In this document: piece after piece, positions 37,813-50,680 of the stretch | Layout of the letters: each line of letters begins with the position of its first letter | Position numbering within the stretch: position 1 is the first letter of the stretch | Assembly: GCA_013397695.1 (NCBI GenBank) | Contig: VYZI01000127.1 | Span: 372,001-436,000 of the forward strand | Source of the DNA: Centropus unirufus | Taxonomy: Eukaryota; Chordata; Aves; Cuculiformes; Centropidae | Length of the DNA stretch: 64,000 nt | Reading direction: 5' to 3' | Translations under genes and position numbers: made by a program | Notes under the pieces: generated by a model | Told to the model about the DNA's origin: nothing | The model's input: only the letters and a program-made list of their open reading frames with translations | The model's database searches: none

Positions 37813-40800
37813 ATATTTGCAATAGTAGCATCTACTGTGTTATCCCTACTCTTTTCCCCAGAAAAGAGTTCAGTTCATAGGGTATTTGTGCCTCTCTTTT
37901 TATCCAGGTTTTCCCTTCTGCCATCACCTGCCATTAAATTTTATATAAATATGCAAAGCAATTTTTATAGTATAAGGCAATGAGAAAATTTTTCCAAGTT
38001 CCAGAAATGGTTTCAAGGCTGCAAGATCCCATCTCTTTCAGAATGCCTAAGGTCACAGTATGGTCAAACTGTTAAGTAGCTGCACTTTTACATAGACTCC
38101 TCTATGCGGCGTTTCTGGAGCTACCCCCAAATCAATAATATTCGGATGCACATGACTCCAAAATCCTGCCAAGCATTCACTGCATCTTTAGGCACTCCAC
38201 ATGTTTAAAAATCTTATCCTACTTGCTTAAGCTAGATTTTAAGAAGGGCCATGGCACTACTAAGTATCAAAAATGACCCTTAAAATACACGGTCCTTGTA
38301 GATGTAAACCTCAATAAAGTAAAATTAACCTAAATTTCATGCAAGGTATTCAACATCCTGTTTTTAGAAGTTGCCTATAATTCATCAGTAAAACAGATTC
38401 TTCTACAATGCTCTTAATAAAACGTGGTCAGGTCTTACACAGAGCAAATTAACTGCAGTCATAGCAGAGTATCACTTCTAAAGCTATCAAATGTGGAAAC
38501 CATTGAAAATTAAAGGGTTTGGAGATCAAGGACATACTTTTATAGCTCTCTAAATCAGCAAGCCTTAATTTTCATGGTATATATTTCTGTTTTTTTTCTC
38601 TAAACTCCAGCCTGTTCTCAAACAAGTAAGAAGATGCAAGGAACCTAAGAAGACCTTGCTTCTCTGGCTAAATCTCTTTTATATAAGTGCTATATATATT
38701 TTTTTATATTACATTTATGAAGATTCCCACTTGCTCAAAAGGTACATATGGATTGTCTACTTAGAGGACAAATAGACATTTGCATTTCAAAATCGATATA
38801 CACTTTCCTAAGCACTGATTTATACACTTCATACAGCATATGCAAAATCATGCAGGAATCTCATGAAGACACTGGACCATCATTAAAGAAGTGCAATTCC
38901 CTACTCTTCTATTTGTGTAATAGAACACAGTTTTTCATGGAACAAGCTTCTTTGAAGTTCTAGGCAACAGCATAAAAAACTGCCAACAACAAGCACAATT
39001 AGGAAAGCCACTTTGCATCTGCTGGGCCACCACCCAAGAGCCACTTAGTGTGGAGGTAAGCCTGCAGATTTTGTTCCCTCAAACAGAAACCTTACATCCA
39101 TCTCTCACTATCCATCTTCCAAATAGTGTATCTTCTTTTTTTTTTCACATTTTCTTGCCAAGGCCAAACGGAACTTAATGAAAATAATTTACATTAACCA
39201 GAAAAACAAACAAACCAAATTTGAAGAGATCCTTTTGAAAAACCACATATCTCCCATAATAATCAAAAGACAAAAAGATTTTTTTTCCAGCAGCAGCTCC
39301 TTTACATTGTAAATTCACCACTGCAAACCTCAGTAACAAAATAGTGCCTATCTGTAGATGACAGGAAAAGAGACAGAGATCACAAGAAAACTACTTTATA
39401 TTTTCCTGATCTCTGTGGATTTACAGTTTTATACATATCCTAATGTTTGTTTTCCAAAAAATTTAATGTAGCTGTCATGAAATGAATCAGAAGGAGAAAG
39501 GAGTATTATGAGAAGTAATTAAATCAGAACAGAAAAAATATCCTGCGTTGGTTCATGTTAACTCATACTTGTGCCCCAGTTAAAAATTGAGTATGTTTTG
39601 CAATACTGAATAAAATTAAAATTATGTTACGCATTTAGGGAGAAGGAAATATATTTCATACATTTTAAAAGCATGGATATTCAGATAACCAGATTAGATC
39701 GCTTAAGAATTGCTAATTCCCCAATTGTTAGCACTTATTCTGCATAAAAGGTCTTCTTACATAACCTCAGCTCAAGCATTAGAAAACGTAATTCCCCAAA
39801 GCATTAATCACTTCTGAAAATTTAGGTCAGAGATGATTTCTACACTTCAACCTCAAAATTATGTTTCCCTGAAAACTCACAGGGATTTGATTCTATTTCC
39901 TTGAAAAGTTCTACTGAATACAACAGAAAGCAAAGTGCAATCATAAAACCTTTACCAGGCCCTCATGACCTCATGTCAGAGAAAAAGCTCAAAGACAGAA
40001 CACTGGATGCGTTTTGAAAACACATAAGTAAAAGCTCACAGAACTCACTAATAAGTGGTATCACTGCCATGTTCCTCCTAGCAATGTCCAATGGGTAAAA
40101 CACATCATTAAAGAAAAAAAAGGAAAAACAACAAAAAACCCAGAGTAGGCTGATACTAATCTCACAGCCTAGTGGATTAGTTTTTGGACTGCTTTTATAT
40201 GCTTCCTCTACCAAGTCAAGCAATTCCACATACACGTACTCACTGCTCTAGTAATACACAGGAAGGTCTTAGGCCAGTTGTCCTCCCCTTCCCAACATGG
40301 GCTGGAGCAGAGCAGGAAAACCAGAACAGGATAAAAGGTCCCATGAGGCCAGGAGCTGAAGGGAGGAACTGTTAGGAACCAGCACTATGTGATATTGTCA
40401 CTTTCACTATGGGTCTAAGTTCCCCATGAAAATGTCTGGCTTCAAAAGCAAAATTGGACCAACCAAGAGCAAGAGAATGTTGACGGCATATAACTCCCCT
40501 TTGAACCCTTCCAAAGCTGTCCTACAGGAAGAAAGAAATAGTTTGACATCCCATACTTTGCAGTGTGCCAAACTGCTAAACAGATGAGCTAGCAGTTTGT
40601 TAGCTTCACTCCAAAGAAATAAGACACAGAAGAGTTTCAAAATCCAGGCTGTAGTGCAGATTTTAGAGTCCTTTGTTAGGACTTCAGCTGACACCTTTGC
40701 TGTCAGACAGAAATTTCACTATCCGTATGTGATTGTTGCTAGATTGTGAAAGATCAGCTGAGACTAAAGGAAGGTTAGCCTACTCAGCTATATAATTACT

Positions 40801-43800
40801 TAAGGGAAATATTATTATAAAGAGAACTAAGAAAAAAGAAGTCTATAAAAAAGTGAGCAAAAAGCTCAAATAATTTTTCATCTCAAAGCCCCTCTCTAGA
40901 GATGCATTTAGAGAATCATAAAATGTATAAATTAAAAAAAGTGTCAGCAGATCAGAACTGAGTTTTGAAAAGCGTTTGCACACTAGAGATACTGGAAGTA
41001 TTTAACTATGACTTCAGTGCTTCTGCTGCAACGACTGTGTAAGAAAGATGTGCATCTTCACATGGTTTGTAATGTCCACTCAATGCAATTGTGGAGATCA
41101 CTGGATGTCCTCATAAACCTTAAAGGAGTCAGGAATGTAATATTCAAACCTGCTTTTTTTTAAGAATTATTGAGGGATCAACAGAAGAAAGAGGGATTGT
41201 AGATTAATACACTATTTTAACGTTAACGTCCTTTGAAAGAAAAAATATACATCTAAAATACAGAATATTTCTATATGTAAATATTATTTATTTATAGATA
41301 TACGATGTAGTTGCAAATCTGAGACAAAGCCTTGATGAATTTTATACAGTTTGCAAACTGATGCTTCTTTGTCTGGTAACAGTACTCTCGCATATTATTT
41401 TCTGAACCTAATGAATTTTTTCTCCGCCCTTGTGTTACTTGAAATGAGGCATCTTATCAGTGGGTCACTAAAATCCAGACTTGCTTTTAATTTCCACTTG
41501 TTCCAATCAGTTAACTGTGAGCAGAGAACAGCCTCTATTTAGCACAGTTTCAATTTTCTGCCTCATTTAATTTTCATCTGCATAAAGTCAGAAATTCACC
41601 TAAATAACCAAATTATCCCACTCATTCACAGAATCACATATCAGAATATGCTAAGAGCAAATTGAAGTATTTGCTTTGGTCTTTGCATTTGAAGGAGGAA
41701 AACAGCTATCTTCTGCCGGTTGTACTTGTTTTCCTAGATTTAAGTTATGCTACTAACTGTTCAGACAAGTCGCTAATATTATAACCTGAACTATGGAACT
41801 TCTATGTGATGTTCAATTTGAGAGCCACATTGTAACCTTCAAATGATGCCCCAGGAGGTTACAAACACCAGTACTAAATCCTGGTCCCATTAGCCCTCAC
41901 ATAGCTTATAACACAACACTGACTACAAACATTAATAGCTCTCTCTTGTACAGCAGAATTACTTTGATGAAACCTTTTATTTTTTTTATTTTTTTTTCCC
42001 CAAGGCATAACTCAAAAGTGCAGTAGTTTTTACTCTAGAGCCTGGACAACATTCATTACTTGAAGTACAGAAATGCTTTAAATTCTGTCACGTTTCTGCA
42101 AAACTTTCCCAACAGGTATTTAGGACTGCAATAGTACCTGTAATGCCAACATGGGCTAATTTCAATGTTTTATGTGAGAGGTAATCTGGTAAAAGCCATA
42201 TAGCAAACACCACAGAGCAAATCAGCCTCTCAGACAAAAAGTTCTCTTTTAATTTTAGGATGCTGTGGCACATTATACAGCACGGAAAAAAATTCCCTCA
42301 TGAAAAAACATTGAGACTACTGCTTGAATGCCAGACTTCTTTGATATTTATATCTTAAATGGATATCTTTATATGTCAGAAAAGTATAGGTAGTTTAATG
42401 TTCATACTATAATTACCCCTCAAATGATATAAACTTTTACCTGTGGAGGCATTATGCTTGTTTTTCTGATACATGCATAGCAGAATTCTTTCTTTATTAA
42501 AGAGATTTTCTGTGTCTTGTAGGAGATTTTTGTCCACACAACCCCCAATTTAAGCAAGTTTCTTAAACAAAAAAAAAGCCACAATCAAACCCAGTTTCTT
42601 TCATTTGATTCTTTGTCCTGTTAAACGAACACAGCAGTTGTCTTTTATAATTCCAAGAAGCAGAAAGGTTTCATTCTTTCATCAGGTCATCAAGCAGTTA
42701 GGGTGCAAAAGACAAGCTTTATCCAAATCTATTGTAACCCTTTGAAACTGCAGACAGAGATATTCAACAAAATCTTAGGTCAACTACAACACAAATCAGA
42801 GCCTCCACAAAGCCTCATGAGAAGCAGTGAAGAAAATCATGAGCCTCTCCTTCCTGCACAGGAACATGACAAAAGTCACTGTCTACTTTGTGCCTCCTGC
42901 AGTGGCATGAAAGAGGCACAGCTTATGATGAATCACAGCAAAAAATGTTATGTGGTAACTACCTACAGAATAAATTGAATTTTTTTTGTGCAGTAAAACC
43001 ACTTGATAAATTGTTTTTACCATGAATCTCTGGCCATCTTCACCTGCCCTCTGCCCACAAATCCATCATTCCCTCACTGTAGTATTTCTGACATCCCTAG
43101 GTATTAAACTGTAAGGCACAGCTGTTATTTTAAAATTATTACCCATCTAAAATGAAACCCTTGCTTTCTCAAAACTCAGCATTTTTCTTCTGAAAGAACT
43201 TAAAAATCAACCAATGATTAACTTGAACACATGGAAATGTTATTGACCCCCAGTAAACAATGCTCTCAAACTTCTGTCTCCCTGTACATATTCCACAGTT
43301 GAGGAAATGGTTGATAGAAATACCACTTTACTTGGCTAAAGAATTACAACTTCTAAATTAAATTAATATTATCAGTGGAGAGAAACAGATATTTCTGCTC
43401 TATTTTTTGGCCCTAATCTTAGGATGATCTTGGCCACACCCTAGAAAGGCCTATTTTAATTCACTGACTATATTAAGGAGGCCTACACCACCAGTTCACA
43501 TTTAGATGCCTCTGTTGGGAATGTTTAAGTTCAGCAAGGTGGGCCATACCCTCACAATGAGGCACCTCTGCCCTGCTTAGCATGGCTCTAGGTTACGCAA
43601 CGCAGAAGAGCACCCAGAAGAACCACAGGAAACGTTTTGTGTGGCAATAGGTATAGGAACATAATTCAAATACCTTGGCTGTGACATACAGAGCATTCAG
43701 TGCGTCTGGAAGTTTTGCAATGTCTGATTATAAAAAAAATACACCTTGGAAAAAAGGAAAGAAAAGGCTGACATCTTCAAGGAGACTGTTATTTCCACTT

Positions 43801-46800
43801 TCGCTCATTAAGCATAAACTGCTCTACAGAAAAAAAGCAGATGCTTAAGTACTTTTGAATGCTGCAGAAAAATAAGAAATATCAAATGGTTTGTAGCAAA
43901 AGCCAGTATTCTGAAATAATAAATCTGTACCATGATCATTAACAAAAACTCAACAAAAAACAACTTTAGACAAGTGTAAACATACTGCTCTGAAAATCAT
44001 ATCACTACACAGACAAAAGAAACATGAAAGATACCAGGTGAAAGTTTGTTCTGTCAAATAGCACCTGACTCCTATAATTTTTTTCTCTCTCTTTCAAAAA
44101 CCAGCATAAGTTAGATCCTTATTTGTACTCCCCATGTTGTTTAGCAGGGTGAGTATGGCTCAGAAAGGAATCAGAAGATTACTTCCTATAAAAAGGCTCT
44201 TACTAGAAAACAAGAATGGAGATTAGGATCCAAGCTTAAAATTAGCAAATTTATGTTCTTTAAAATAAATTAATTAAAACAAAATAATCTTAGTAATTAT
44301 CTAAAGATAATATTGATGCAGTGTGCCATGTAATAATGCTGCTGTATAATCTTCAGGGGACAATCGTTTACCTAAAAAGACCTCTTATACATCCTTCTTT
44401 ATGCCCAGACTTTAAGCAGAGGAGAGGTTTTGTAAAGCTGTCTTACAACATGTAACACAAACTCTAAGACCAAGAAGACTGAGCCAAGATATAAGAACAA
44501 TCCTCCCACCCCCCATATCTTATCAAGGAACCAGCTGTCTGTAATAAGGAATGTAGAGAGCAAGCAAACTGAAGAACATCTTTGCGGAACAGCAAGCTTT
44601 TCAATGCCAGCACAAAAGCTTCCGTATAATGAGCTGTAAAGCTGCTTTCCCAATAAATGTAAGAAAAGGTAATTTTTGATAGCAAACAGCATTTTGATAT
44701 TAAAAATTTTCTAATCAACTTGTGAATATGCTTTTCTTTTGTTACCAACATGTCATAAGTGAAAGACCGTTCATGGAATTGAAGTTTCCTTTATTAAGGT
44801 ATTCCATTATTAATTAAACCGAAAAAACCCATGCTTTTTCCTGCCTCCTGTTATGAAGGATACAGCAGAACTTTGACTGACAAGTAGTTAAACCTCTGGG
44901 AATCTTTTAATTTTACCTGTGTTTACTGTCTGCTATACCTCAACGTGATATATTACATAACACATCTCAGCAGTTCTCTTCCCTTTCCCACAGCTGTGAC
45001 CCCTTTTAACCATACTGAAAATAGCACAGTGTAGAATGTAATACAAGAATTTGAATTCACCTAGAGAAGCCTGAAATACATAAAAGGAACCATTAAAAAG
45101 AAAAGCTACCAAACCAAATTCAGCATATTCTTTTGGTGTTGACCTAAAACCTTTAGATTCCAGCCAACATCACAGCCAATTTTCCAAGTCACCTATTTAA
45201 GACCGTCTTTTGCAAATCCAGCTCCTTCCCCACACTCCTCTCTTTCTCCCACACAGATTTTGTCTGTTTCTCGTTGAGAATTCTCTGCAAAAGTCTCTAC
45301 CCTCCTCATGTGTGAAAGATCTTAGGCCATATTGGACTTCTGCCTTTTGTCTCTGACCGCGCAGACTTCTGATATTTATCCAATACCATTGAATTAATAC
45401 AGTGGCATAAAAATAAATACATCAGTATAAGAAAGGTCTACATACGTAGTCTTGTAGCCTAGGTAATACCAAGTTATTTTGGAGGGACTGATTGCTTGAC
45501 TATTACAAGGGAGTAAACTATTAAAGAAGTTACAAAATTAGCACTTTCACTCTTGATTACTGCTCTCATGGGAGAAATTCAATCTAAATTTCACAGTTAT
45601 GCATATACTAAGGGACAGTATAAGCCCAGGCACACACCACTTTCACAGAGGAAGCCCAAACAACACAGGGCTGAAGAGAGCTGCAGCGTGTATTTCAAAC
45701 CAGAGACTGCTGAACGTTTCATATATACTTGTTCACAGGCATTTCAAAGTAACTCTTTGCTAATTGCATTTTGAATAAAAGTTAGCGCTACATGCCAGTC
45801 AGGGAGGTTGTTCTGTAGACTGAAGCAAATTTCATCTCCCTCTCCCCTCATTTCCAATTAATTTTCTTCACGGAGCTTCCTCCCCTGGCACCTCCCAGTG
45901 TATTTAATGAATGAGGCCAAAGAAGGAGGAAAGATCTCTGTGAAGAATTATAAACAAATACTGTGAAAGGCAATATTGGTGGCTGAAGAATTATAGCGAC
46001 AGAACATCCGGGTGTCACAATATCTTAAGTAAGGTCATAAATACGGTAAGTGGTTTTCCTGCTGGGCGGGGGACATAGATTGCGCAGAAGACTTCTTGTA
46101 CATTTTTCCAGTACTCCTTACTCCTTCTCCTGGGAATTCGCAAGGAGGTCTGTATGGATGGTGCCATCTTAGAGAGCTGCAGTTGAAACACCCCAACAGG
46201 CACTGAAGAGCTCTCAGTATACATCGGGTGGTCAAAGATACTGACACTTGGGAGAGACATCAGCTGTTTATTTACACCTGAATTTTTTAAACAATGCTCA
46301 GGAAGCTTTGCAAAGGTTAAAGTCACTTTTGGATGGCTGCCATCATGTAGCAGAGACCAGGCATATAACTGTGCCTAATTACAGAACAGGTTTAATCCAC
46401 CAGATGATCTGGCTGTGCAGAAGTCTGTCAGGAGCCATCAAGAAACTACACCTTGAGGAGCTGAGTACAATCAGGCTTCAAAAGCTTTATTTAACTTTTG
46501 AAACATTTCTGTAAGTGCACCAGAAGGCAGTTTAAAAATTAGCTCTCTTTTCAACCCTAATGTAGTTTTTAAAAGACTGAATATTGGTGAGCAAATTCAG
46601 TAAATAACTAAAGTCAAGGAGCTATAACATGCTACTTAATTATGTGAAAATAGAGTAATCTGAGTGTGTCTTCTGAATATGACCATCAATTTTCCAGATT
46701 ACTTTATTATGCAGGTACTCTAAACAGTATCTCTTGTCCTTGACAACCAGTAGTAAATGAAAACAGAGTCAAGGGTTTCTGGAACAGACTGAGCTCTTTC

Positions 46801-47099
46801 CAGTAATTATAGATGCTGTACACCACAAAAGCAGTATTAGCACTTGATTTATTTCTATACAAAAATGAATGCATTGTTATAGCAAGGAAGGATAAGAGAC
46901 AACCTTTCAAACTACTCGATGCACTACAAGCAGGATGAAGTGAAAACACGGCAGTGCATACAATAGTTACAACTGTCCATTAGCTAATCCAGTGTTTTTC
47001 ATCCTTTTTTTGACTGATAGATACAGAAGTGTTTTCCATGGAAGACACAGCTAATTTTTAAAGACTAATATATATATGTTTCTTAATGCAATATGTTCA
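37813..47099. other. Long non-coding stretch, no gene recognised
   Basis: About 9.3 kb of mostly unique AT-rich DNA. Open frames (for example 39963-40235 minus, 40407-40694 minus, 42703-42978 plus, 44399-44751 minus, 46015-46514 on both strands) are below 105 aa, often overlap on opposite strands, and carry no motif I recognise. A short stretch at about 41623-41645 (TTCACAGAATCACATATCAG) faintly recalls a CR1 or LTR end but is too short to call. No tRNA, rRNA or LTR was recognised. Confidence 0.5.
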
Positions 47100-48290
47100 T
47101 TTGGCTTTTGTGTTTCCCAACACCCAGGCCTCCGAAGCAGCCTAGGGACCCCCGTGAGGCTGCAGAGGCCAAGTGGGGCCTGCAGGGCAAGCGGGGCAGC
47201 TGCTCAGCTCACAAGGGCTGAGGCTGCTGCCTGCCCAGCTGCCTGCCCTCCCTTCTGCCCCTGTCCCCCTGAGCCAGCCTTCCAAAAACATCTCCATGTT
47301 CAGGAGGTGTGTGTACACATCTATACAATATAAGAAACTTTGAGCCACATATTTGTAGTGACTCCCTGAGAACCAAGCAAGATACAGGCAGAGGTGGGCT
47401 ACATCACCAGGTGTTCCAGAGGATGCCAGAAACCAGTGACACAGCAGGAGAAAGGCAGGTGCCTCTCCTTGAATGTTTCCTGAGGGCCTGAGGGAAACTA
47501 GTTACACCAGGGGATTCACAGAGCCTGTCTGCACTGCCTCTTCGGTGATACAGATCGTACTGACTTCTACTGGGACCGCTGTGTCTTCCCTGGATCCTTC
47601 ACATATAACGGGTCATCTTGGCAGAGGATGCTGTTCTGCCAGGCTCCATATTCAAACCCTTCCACTGACCTTTGAATTTGTCTTGAGAGACTTTCTTTAC
47701 TATTTTTTTTCTTGTTTATTTCGGTTGTGAGACTTTAGGCAGAGGCTATTTTGGTGGCCTCTTGGCATGTGTGCTTTAGTGCCACAGCCACTGATGCTTC
47801 TCCTACTGCCAGAGGCACAGGAGCAACCATTGCGTCTATCAATCGGTTCCTTCAGAACAAAGTCAAAACAGTGGAGAGGGCTGCGGCAGGTTTGCAAATC
47901 TTCATACAGAAAACAGAACAGCACCTGCAAGGCCAACAGCTCATGTTTTGTTCTGGTGGACTTAGAGGAACCATGCTGGCAGCACCAGCTAATTCAAAAC
48001 CAAGGCTCCTATGGATGCTGGAGGGAGAGAGTGTGGTCCTGTTATTCCTTCCAGTGGTGCTGCTGGAGCTGCCCAAGGCACTGACCTGTCATGCTAAGGA
48101 GGGCAGCAGCCAACAAAAGCCTGTCTGCAGGGCTTTGTGTCAGCAGTATACGACAGCTACTGACAGCTAAGTTGTTTTCTGACATTTTTCTCATTCAGCT
48201 GCCCTTTTCTTATTTCTCTTTATGTAGGCTGCTCTGTTTTTTTCTACGATGTTGAATATTTTACCTGAGCTCGTTAAATAAACTTTCATC
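47100..48290 (+). other. GC-rich block with longest ORF and AATAAA; possible transcript
   Basis: Base composition changes sharply here. About 47120-47290 is strongly GC-rich and the whole block to about 48180 is richer than its flanks. It holds the longest frame of the window (47751-48170, 139 aa), plus a 105-aa frame in another reading phase (47767-48084) and a 74-aa frame on the minus strand (47852-48076). Openness in several phases argues for composition rather than coding. An AATAAA polyadenylation hexamer lies downstream at 48277-48282. A lncRNA exon, an unrecognised decayed retroelement or a local GC isochore fluctuation would all fit. No domain was recognised in the frame. Confidence 0.35.
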
Positions 48291-50379
48291 ACATGAATGC
48301 AAAAAGGGGAAATTGAATGAAACTTAAAAGAAACATAAGATTTTGCAAGTAGCTTTGATGTTCTCTGGCTTTTTATTTATAGACTATAGATTAACTTCCT
48401 TTTGTTAACATCAATTGTTGTTTTATAATGGGTGCTGAAAATGCTTTGATAAATGAATTGAAAGAGTTTGCTGCAGCTCCCGCTAAGTGCCCTGACTTGC
48501 TAAAAAGTGGGCTGTATAAAAATGTATTTCTGACTGAAAAATGGAACGAGAAAATTTCATCTGATTTTGGCTGGTTATGAAATAAAGCAATTGCTTTGAA
48601 GCTGAGAAATAAGATTTCTTTACTCACATGTAACCCATAAAATTCAGCCTCAACCTAACCCACATATCTGCATTGGACAGACGGAAACAGTAGGTCTACT
48701 CTTTAGCTATTTATCCTTCTTTGTACAGCCACATTGGTTTGCTGAGACCATGCAGATCCCTTCTCTTCTGCCACTTGCATCTCTATTATCAGTACCTCTT
48801 TACAATATTTTAGGGTATTTTGCTTCAGACGTGGATATTAGACTCTTTCTTCATTGTATATGGAATAGTTTGAACATTTCTACAGATGTCTTGAATCATC
48901 CCGAAGGTGGAAAATATTCTCAGAAATTCCAGGATCACTAGAGAGGCCAAGTAGTGAAATCTCTTAAGCGCTAGCCTAGGCATGTGCATTCTAGCAGCAG
49001 TGGCTACTGGGTGGCTACTGTTATTTCCTTTATTTCCATTCATACCTAGTGTTGTACCCAGTGTAATTGTTCTCAATACTAGTGCTTTGGTCAGAGGATT
49101 TTTTCAATTCAGTACTTTCATAAACAGATAATCTGAAGCTCAAGTGACAAAGGTCTAAACCAGCACAAACACTGGGACTCATAACACCTGGATTAAGTGG
49201 ATATAGTGGCTCAGGATCCACAGAGGATATTTCCCAAACTTCCAGCAGTCCCCACAAGCTGTAACCATACCAATAAATTAAGCAGGCTTGACCTCAAAGT
49301 CTGCTGGCAGGTATGTAGTAGTTATTGATAGCAAAAAGTCAGAAAACAGTCATAGATAAAACACCCTTTTCAGTCTGCCATTTGCCATCATGTCATTTGC
49401 AAATGACATCTTTTTCATCACTCTCACTTTTCATTGCTCATTTTCTGGTATCCCACAGCTGCATTCAACACAACAGTTCAGCTCCATCAGACTCAGATGG
49501 CTTCTTGCAAGGTAACAATATGCATTTGGCTCATCTCAAGCCATAGAGGAAAATGAAGATCAAAACTGGATGAGTGCTTCAACTGTGAGGATACATGTAA
49601 AGCTCATGAACTTGACCATGCAAAAGAAAAATCAGGTATTTGTCTATACTCAATGGGATGATTTTCAGGGATTACTTCTAGATTCGGGGTTATGAATTTC
49701 GATCTTGTAGAATTGCTAGCTCAAGTGGTCAGGTTGGTAACTAATTTGTAAAAGCCACCCATTTCCATAGCATAAATTGGTAAATATTCTTATCAAAATG
49801 ATTCTTTCTCAGATTCATATGATCATATGACTATAACCCTTTGCTACCTTCTCTCCCCACTGGCTGCAAGTGCAATGGCAGCGTGATTCACTCCTGCATC
49901 ATCTGAAGCTACCATTTAATGACATACACTATCCCAGGAGTACAACATCCAGCTTATTTCTCTTGGTTTTTAAGGAATAATCTCTTCCAGTCTAGTAAAT
50001 TATAATAATTTAGTTTATTTTAGCTGCACGGTGATTTCAGAATAGAAAAATATCTCACCTTTTTTCATGTTTGTAGGCTCTTTAAGCTGTTTTAAGCCTT
50101 TCCCAGCTATTTTTTCCATCTAATTGGCTAGATAAGTAAAAGGAGCTAAAGAATTAGTACATTCCTTTTATTCAAACTTAAAAACATGTCATTTTCAGTA
50201 TTTAATGATTTCCACCTCAGTTTTGCAAAAATAATATTTGGGGAATTGAACACACTAGTTAGCCACTATTCCTCTCCTATTTCAGCTGCTTTCTGCTCTT
50301 TTCTGCAAGCAGAATGCTTTCTTTTCATCTCAGCTTTTTAACCTAGAGGACTTGAGCTCTATTTTTAGCCTTTGTATGA
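48291..50379. other. Non-coding stretch, no gene recognised
   Basis: Unique DNA with a small tandem of GTGGCTACTG at about 48999-49020 and the palindrome at 49390-49409. The frames at 48391-48627 and 48825-49257 (minus), and 49325-49546 (plus), are short and unrecognised. Confidence 0.5.
49390..49409. promoter_or_regulatory. Perfect 20-bp palindrome with POU-like core
   Basis: ATGTCATTTGCAAATGACAT is identical on both strands over 20 bp. The centre ATTTGCAAAT resembles a POU octamer variant. The outer ATGTCAT/ATGACAT arms resemble bZIP (TGACAT) half-sites. The palindrome is observed; dimeric protein binding is inference. Confidence 0.4.
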
Positions 50380-50680
50380 ATTTCCAATCTGATGCATTTA
50401 GGAAACCTATCACAGATGTCTTAAACATTGGAAGTAATTAATTAAGTCCTGCTATTTCCAGACTACACCAAAACAATTTGTCATTGCATGTAAGATGGTA
50501 TAATCGAGTAGTATAAATGTTTTCAGGCCAAGTCTCGCTATGAATTATTTAGTTTATCTCTTCTAATTAAAGACCTATTGGGGGATTAATGTCTCATAAC
50601 CTGACAAATTATTTTACTAAGTAACAAATTATCCATATAATGACCTCAAACTAAATGTATATAACTTGAGTAGTAATTTG
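50380..50680. promoter_or_regulatory. Candidate conserved non-coding element
   Basis: A repeat-free, ORF-free block with clustered homeodomain cores: TAATTAATTAA (50435-50445), TAATTA (50564-50569) and GGATTAATG nearby. It also contains intact non-AT words such as AGGCCAAGTCTCGC. Clustered intact sites in otherwise unremarkable DNA are typical of vertebrate enhancers. Called on motif density only. Confidence 0.28.

Noticed and set aside
41623..41645. Short CR1 or LTR end-like stretch (CACAGAATCACA)
   Set aside because: Only about 20 bp of similarity; too short to call.
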